Source: Flavobacteriaceae bacterium (GTDB lineage: Bacteria; Bacteroidota; Bacteroidia; Flavobacteriales; Flavobacteriaceae). Taken from it: 18,581 nt of DNA. The translations under genes were made by a program, and so were the position numbers. Below, piece by piece: positions 14,119 through 18,581 of this stretch; positions within the stretch are counted from its first letter, which is position 1; each line of letters opens with the position of its first letter. Under the pieces are notes generated by a model. That model did not search any database and was not told where the DNA came from. It saw only the letters and a program-made list of their open reading frames with translations. The stretch covers positions 1 to 18,581 of the forward strand of contig VMCW01000088.1 of assembly GCA_008081175.1 (NCBI GenBank), read 5' to 3'.

Positions 14119-15735
14119 ATGTCCAAAACCAAATATATTTTTGTTACTGGCGGAGTTACTTCCTCATTAGGAAAAGGCATTATTGCCGCTTCTTTAGCTA
14201 AACTACTACAAGCACAAAACTTTAAAGTGACCATTCAAAAGTTTGATCCCTACATCAATGTTGACCCAGGGACATTAAATCCTTATGAACACGGAGAATG
14301 TTTTGTAACTGATGACGGTGCAGAAACCGATTTGGATTTAGGACACTATGAGCGGTTTTTAAACGTGAACACCTCCCAGGCCAACAATGTTACCACTGGA
14401 CGGGTATACCAAAGTGTTATTGAAAAAGAACGAAAGGGTGAATTCTTGGGCAAAACGGTACAGGTTATTCCTCACATCACCAATGAGATTAAAGAACGGA
14501 TGCAGCTGCTTGGAGAAAGTGGCGAATACGATATAGTAATCACCGAGATAGGCGGAACGGTTGGAGATATAGAGTCCCTGCCTTATATTGAATCTGTTCG
14601 ACAGCTCATCTGGGATTTGGGTAGAGAAAACGCCTTGGTGATACACCTCACATTGATTCCTTTCCTTGCTGCTGCAGGGGAACTCAAAACTAAACCCACA
14701 CAACACTCCGTAAAAACATTGATGGAAAGTGGAATTTTAGCAGACATTATTGTTTGTAGAACGGAACACGAACTTACAGAAGAGCTTCGAGAAAAACTGG
14801 CGCTCTTTTGTAATGTAAAGCGTGAGGCAATTATACAATCTATTGACGTAGATACCATTTACGATGTACCGCTAAAGATGCTTGATGAAGGTTTAGATAA
14901 GGTAGTTTTAGAAAAGCTGAAATTACAACCCAAACAACCCCATCAATTAGACGCTTGGAATGGATTTTTAAATCGTTTAAAAAACCCTCAGCATCGCATC
15001 AAAATAGGACTTGTAGGAAAATATGTAGAATTACAAGATTCCTATAAATCTATTTTAGAAGCAATCATCCACGCCGGTGCAGTCAACGAAACTGAGGTGG
15101 AGGTGATTAGCCTTCATTCTGAATACATAGACGAAAGTAATGTACAGCAAGAGTTGAAGCCATTAGACGGTTTGATTGTTGCTCCTGGTTTTGGAGAACG
15201 AGGTATCGAAGGAAAAATAACAGCCATCGCTTACGCCAGAAAAAACAATATTCCCTTTTTGGGAATTTGTTTAGGTATGCAAATGGCAGTCATTGAATAT
15301 GCGCGGAATCAAGTGGGATTGCCAGATGCAAACTCTACCGAAATGGATCCCAGCTGTAAATCCCCTGTTATTGACCTGATGGAAACACAAAAAAGTATTG
15401 TCAAAAAAGGAGGGACAATGCGCTTGGGGGCTTGGGATTGTTCACTGAATTCTGGAACTATAACTTCAGAAATCTACGCTAAAAAGTCCATCTCAGAACG
15501 TCACCGTCACCGATATGAGTTTAACAATGCATTTACAGATCAGGTTTTTGATGATAAATTTATCGTTGCGGGAACCAATCCCGAAACAGGCTTGGTAGAA
15601 GTAATAGAATACAAGGATCATCCTTGGTTTGTGGGGGTTCAATTTCACCCTGAGTACAAGAGTACAGTATCGGATCCACACCCTCTTTTTAAGGATTTTG
15701 TCAAGGCGAGTTTAGCAAAGAAATTAGAATATTAA
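14119..15735 (+). CDS. pyrG: CTP synthase (glutamine-hydrolysing)
   Basis: PyrG aminates UTP to CTP with ATP and glutamine. I start it at ATG 14119 (MSKTKYIFVTGG…), giving 538 residues, the usual length; an in-frame ATG at 14101 would add six residues not normally present. The synthetase domain (about 1-265) has GGVTSSLGKG (11-20), KFDPYINVDPGTLNPYEHGE (41-60) and the nucleotide-binding KTKPTQHSVKT (190-200). The amidotransferase domain (about 293-538) has LGICLGMQ with nucleophile Cys384 and the QFHPEY pair His510/Glu512, and the RHRHRYE segment. All key residues are intact. CTP is needed for RNA, phospholipid and cell-wall precursors. yidC follows after 11 bases and is probably co-transcribed. 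Confidence 0.98.
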   Translation: MSKTKYIFVTGGVTSSLGKGIIAASLAKLLQAQNFKVTIQKFDPYINVDPGTLNPYEHGECFVTDDGAETDLDLGHYERFLNVNTSQANNVTTGRVYQSVIEKERKGEFLGKTVQVIPHITNEIKERMQLLGESGEYDIVITEIGGTVGDIESLPYIESVRQLIWDLGRENALVIHLTLIPFLAAAGELKTKPTQHSVKTLMESGILADIIVCRTEHELTEELREKLALFCNVKREAIIQSIDVDTIYDVPLKMLDEGLDKVVLEKLKLQPKQPHQLDAWNGFLNRLKNPQHRIKIGLVGKYVELQDSYKSILEAIIHAGAVNETEVEVISLHSEYIDESNVQQELKPLDGLIVAPGFGERGIEGKITAIAYARKNNIPFLGICLGMQMAVIEYARNQVGLPDANSTEMDPSCKSPVIDLMETQKSIVKKGGTMRLGAWDCSLNSGTITSEIYAKKSISERHRHRYEFNNAFTDQVFDDKFIVAGTNPETGLVEVIEYKDHPWFVGVQFHPEYKSTVSDPHPLFKDFVKASLAKKLEY

Positions 15736-15746
15736 GTTCCAACAAA

Positions 15747-17564
15747 ATGGAAGAAAAAAAATTTGACCCCTACCAGTTTATCGGATTTATTCTGATCGCA
15801 ATGATCCTCACCTGGATGTTGTACAGAAATGGCCCACAAGAAGTTCCTGCAGAAGCAAAAGCCGCTACAGAACAAATTGTTACCCCTCCAGAGGAGGTAA
15901 TTGTACAAGACAGTATTCAGCAGCAACAAAAAGTCCTTGCTTATGGAGATTTAGGAGCATTATTTATGCCCAACACCCTATCTAATACGGTTCTTTCTAC
16001 CGAGGACATGAATCTAGAGCTTCAGTCTAAAGGTGGTGGAATCAGCAAATTGCAATTGAAAGAATTTGAAAATTATCAGGACCAGCCTGTGCCTATGATA
16101 CAAGAGGGTAATTCTGAGTTCAACCTTACATTGAAAACCAAAGACGGTCGCTTGCTGAATACCAAAGAATTCTTTTTTACACCAACTGTCATTGAGGGAG
16201 ACACTTCTATAAAAGTTATAATGAAAGCGGCACTCTCTGACCGTCAGTACGTAGCTTTTGAGTACGACTTTCCAAGGAAAGGTTATTTAGTAAAGGTGTA
16301 TTTTAAAACAGTAGGTATGGGAGGGCTTTTGGATGAAAGTGAAGCACCTCAAGTATATTGGACTACTCAAGCCTATCGCAACTCAAGAAGTATTGATTAC
16401 GAAAACCGTTATACTGAGTACACCTTTGGTTATGAAGAAGATCGTGTCGACTACCTTTCTTTAAGTGGTGACGATCAGGAGACTCGAGAAGGGATTCGAT
16501 GGATTTCCTACAGACAACATTTCTTTAGTGCTATTCTTATTCCTGAAAATGTCATTTCCAGTGCAAATTTAAAATCCCAAGACCTCTCTGGTGAGGAGCA
16601 ACTGGAAGAAAGATATACCAAACGCTTTGAAACAAGCTATGCGCTTCCCGTGCAACAAGGAGATTTGTCTTCACGTTTTCAGTTTTATTACGGACCTACA
16701 GATTATAAAACTCTACAAAATTTAGATGGTGATCTAGAGGCTTCTATTCCTATGGGTTGGGGAATATTCGGATGGATAAACCGGGTAATTTTTCTACCTC
16801 TTTTTGGTTTTTTATCTTCCTTTCTCTCTTATGGAATTGCAATTATAGTAATGACCTTGATCGTTCGTTTAGCAATGTCTCCGGTAACTTACAAATCGTA
16901 TGTTTCACAGATTAAAATGAAGGTGTTGCGTCCTGACATAGAGGTGATTAACGATAAATACAAAGACGATGCAGTAAAACGTCAACAGGAGACTATGAGT
17001 CTTTACTCACGTGCTGGGGCTAATCCCATGTCGGGTTGTGTTCCCGCGTTGATACAACTGCCTGTTTTTTATGCTCTTTTTTCCTTCTTTCCAGTGGCTT
17101 TCGTGTTACGGGATAAGTCTTTTCTTTGGGCAGACGACCTCTCTTCCTTTGATTCAGTTTTGGATTTAGGATTTTCGATACCCTTTTATGGTGACCATGT
17201 GAGTTTGTTTCCCATATTAGCCTCAATTGCTATTTTCTTTTATACCAAAATGACTACAGGGCAACAACCTATGCCCCAACAACCTGGTATGCCCAACATG
17301 AAAATCATCATGTATTTGATGCCTTTGATGATGCTCTTCTTCTTCAATAACTATGCTAGTGGATTGAGTTTGTATTACTTTGTCTCTAACCTTTTGACCA
17401 TTTTCTTAATGTTGGTGATTAAAAACTACATTGTAGATGACGCAAAAATCCACGCTAAGATTGAAGAAAACAAAAAGAAACCCAAAAAAGCGGGAGGTTT
17501 TTCTGCCCGTCTTCAAAAAGCGATGGAAGAAGCAGAAAAGCAAAAGAAAGCCCGAGGTAAATAA
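15747..17564 (+). CDS. yidC: Membrane protein insertase YidC
   Basis: YidC inserts and folds inner-membrane proteins, alone or with SecYEG. The 605-residue protein has the Gram-negative layout: a first membrane helix (about 11-27), a large periplasmic beta domain (about 60-330), then the conserved insertase core with helices near 340-378, 430-455, 485-501, 519-535 and 540-560. The hydrophilic-groove arginine is Arg374 (LIVRLAMSP), a cytoplasmic hairpin rich in charges spans about 385-420, and GANPMSGCVPALIQLPVF (424-441) is a family hallmark. The C-terminal tail (about 565-605) is very basic (…KKKPKKAGGFSAR…), as in YidC forms that bind ribosomes. It begins 11 bases after pyrG and is followed by a T tract without a convincing stem. 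Its SRP-receptor partner FtsY is in the same window. Confidence 0.98.
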   Translation: MEEKKFDPYQFIGFILIAMILTWMLYRNGPQEVPAEAKAATEQIVTPPEEVIVQDSIQQQQKVLAYGDLGALFMPNTLSNTVLSTEDMNLELQSKGGGISKLQLKEFENYQDQPVPMIQEGNSEFNLTLKTKDGRLLNTKEFFFTPTVIEGDTSIKVIMKAALSDRQYVAFEYDFPRKGYLVKVYFKTVGMGGLLDESEAPQVYWTTQAYRNSRSIDYENRYTEYTFGYEEDRVDYLSLSGDDQETREGIRWISYRQHFFSAILIPENVISSANLKSQDLSGEEQLEERYTKRFETSYALPVQQGDLSSRFQFYYGPTDYKTLQNLDGDLEASIPMGWGIFGWINRVIFLPLFGFLSSFLSYGIAIIVMTLIVRLAMSPVTYKSYVSQIKMKVLRPDIEVINDKYKDDAVKRQQETMSLYSRAGANPMSGCVPALIQLPVFYALFSFFPVAFVLRDKSFLWADDLSSFDSVLDLGFSIPFYGDHVSLFPILASIAIFFYTKMTTGQQPMPQQPGMPNMKIIMYLMPLMMLFFFNNYASGLSLYYFVSNLLTIFLMLVIKNYIVDDAKIHAKIEENKKKPKKAGGFSARLQKAMEEAEKQKKARGK

Positions 17565-17591
17565 AAACGCTGCTTTTTTTTAGGAACTACC

Positions 17592-17599
17592 TATCTTTG
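17592..17599 (+). promoter_or_regulatory. -7 element TATCTTTG immediately upstream of mnmA
   Basis: An exact TAnnTTTG match in the 39-base gap between yidC and mnmA; its G is 4 bases before the GTG start codon at 17604. No TTG is present at -33 spacing; the upstream DNA is a T tract (17574-17581). Confidence 0.45.
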
Positions 17600-17603
17600 C
17601 CTT

Positions 17604-18581
17604 GTGAAAAAGAAACGGGTTGTTGTAGGACTTTCTGGAGGGGTTGATTCCAGTGTTGCTGCCTTTCTTCTCAAGGAAGATTATGAGGTTATCGGTCTTT
17701 TTATGAAAAACTGGCACGATGAAACCGTAACGCTCTCCAACGAATGCCCCTGGCTGGAAGACAGCAACGACGCTATGCTGGTCGCTGAAAAGCTAGAAAT
17801 TCCCTTTCAAACGGTAGATTTAAGCAAAGAGTACAAAGAGCGCATTGTCGATTATATGTTTGATGAGTACTCCAAAGGAAGAACACCAAATCCAGATGTG
17901 CTTTGCAACCGAGAAATTAAGTTTGATGTTTTTTTAAAAATTGCCCTTTCACTTGGAGCAGATTACGTGGCTACGGGACATTATTGTCAAAAATCCTCTT
18001 TTAAAAACCCGAAAGGACAGGAGCTCTTTCAGTTGCTTTCGGGTGCTGATCCAAACAAAGACCAGTCCTATTTTTTATGTCAATTGACCCAAGAGCAACT
18101 TTCTAAAGTGCTTTTTCCCATTGGTCATTTGCAAAAAGCAGAGGTGCGTAGAATTGCCGAAGAGCAACAGTTGGTCACTGCCAATAAAAAAGATTCCCAG
18201 GGACTTTGCTTTATTGGGAAGGTAAGTCTTCCTGATTTTTTACAGCAGCAACTCAAGCCCAAAAAAGGACAGATAATTAATATTCCAGAAACTCTTTCTA
18301 CCTATGCTAATGGGAATGGAACAAAGCAGACCCTAATCCAAAAAGCAGAAAAGTATCATTATTCACCCATTGACGGTGCTCTAATAGGAGAACATCAAGG
18401 AGCTCATTTTTATACCATTGGTCAGCGGAAAGGACTTGGTATAGGAGGGTTTGAAGAACCTCTTTTTGTAATTGATACTGATGTAGAAGAAAATATTATT
18501 TATGTAGGAGAAGGGAAGTTTCATCCTGGTTTGTACCGAGACACCCTAAAGGTGGCTTCAGAAGAAATCCATTGGATACGA
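17604..18581 (+). CDS. mnmA: tRNA-specific 2-thiouridylase MnmA (3' truncated by window edge)
   Basis: MnmA thiolates U34 of Lys, Glu and Gln tRNAs using ATP and sulfur relayed from a cysteine desulfurase. The first 326 codons are present, open to the last base. The only sensible start is GTG 17604, giving VKKKRVVVGLSGGVDSSVAA; no ATG precedes it. Seen in order: PP-loop SGGVDSS (11-17), GLFMKNWHDE, TPNPDVLCNREIKF with catalytic Cys101 (94-107), ATGHY (123-127), KDQSYFL (152-158), DSQGLCFIG with the second catalytic Cys202 (197-205), and HFYTIGQRKGLGIGG (268-282). Between residues about 228 and 258 there is extra sequence before IGEHQG compared with the E. coli enzyme. The C-terminal beta-barrel lies mostly outside the window. 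It has its own candidate promoter close to the start. Confidence 0.97.
   Translation, partial: MKKKRVVVGLSGGVDSSVAAFLLKEDYEVIGLFMKNWHDETVTLSNECPWLEDSNDAMLVAEKLEIPFQTVDLSKEYKERIVDYMFDEYSKGRTPNPDVLCNREIKFDVFLKIALSLGADYVATGHYCQKSSFKNPKGQELFQLLSGADPNKDQSYFLCQLTQEQLSKVLFPIGHLQKAEVRRIAEEQQLVTANKKDSQGLCFIGKVSLPDFLQQQLKPKKGQIINIPETLSTYANGNGTKQTLIQKAEKYHYSPIDGALIGEHQGAHFYTIGQRKGLGIGGFEEPLFVIDTDVEENIIYVGEGKFHPGLYRDTLKVASEEIHWIR

Noticed and set aside
13830..14234. 134-codon frame on the minus strand across the LysM gene end and pyrG start
   Set aside because: It is antisense to two solid genes and their promoter gap, with no recognisable domain.
14359..14858. Minus-strand frames of 91-115 codons inside pyrG
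   Set aside because: Shadows of a highly conserved gene; no family features.
17530..17581. AAGCAG (17530-17535) pairing with CTGCTT (17570-17575) before a T tract, as a yidC terminator
   Set aside because: Six-base stem with a 34-base loop starting inside yidC; too weak to call.
1..18581. Mobile elements, CRISPR arrays, tRNA or rRNA genes, phage or defence systems
   Set aside because: Nothing resembling them was found by reading both strands; all long coding frames are housekeeping or envelope genes with similar composition.

Overview
The window is an AT-rich chromosomal segment from a member of the Bacteroidota, most likely class Flavobacteriia (genus not determinable by eye). Three things point there. 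Protein sequences and gene neighbours (rpmB-rpmG-DUF4295/bL38-ftsY, and guaA-LysM protein-pyrG-yidC) are of the flavobacterial kind. Start codons lack purine-rich Shine-Dalgarno sequences. Several upstream regions carry the Bacteroidota -7 promoter element TAnnTTTG. It is a core housekeeping region; I see no transposase, integrase, phage gene, CRISPR array, tRNA or rRNA.

Layout, left to right. A 3' fragment of cinA (2-745) is followed by a 258-base gap ending in a promoter. A ribosomal-protein operon follows: rpmB, rpmG and a 50-codon DUF4295/bL38 gene (1004-1587), closed by a clear intrinsic terminator. Next is a tightly packed four-gene block (1649-6533): ftsY, an alpha/beta hydrolase, a lipoprotein amidase-signature enzyme and rimO, with gaps of 4-5 bases. 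A large secreted M14 metallopeptidase lies on the minus strand (6546-8990), convergent with rimO and divergent from bshC. The plus strand resumes with bshC (9080-10684), guaA (10749-12278), a secreted three-LysM protein with a periplasmic-binding-protein-like domain (12302-14044), pyrG (14119-15735) and yidC (15747-17564). The 5' part of mnmA (17604-18581) runs off the window end.

Functionally the region combines translation (L28, L33, bL38, RimO, MnmA), membrane targeting and insertion (FtsY, YidC), nucleotide synthesis (GuaA for GMP, PyrG for CTP, both glutamine amidotransferases), thiol and NAD metabolism (BshC, CinA), and a set of envelope proteins of unknown substrate (hydrolase, amidase, M14 peptidase, LysM protein).

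I do not find a convincing undescribed system. The points most worth a second look are the LysM plus binding-protein fusion between guaA and pyrG; exact or near-exact -7 elements placed 3-5 bases before the start codons of guaA, mnmA and ftsY, which would imply leaderless or nearly leaderless mRNAs; the terminator ending just before ftsY; and a possible C-tract transcription start in front of the CTP synthase gene.
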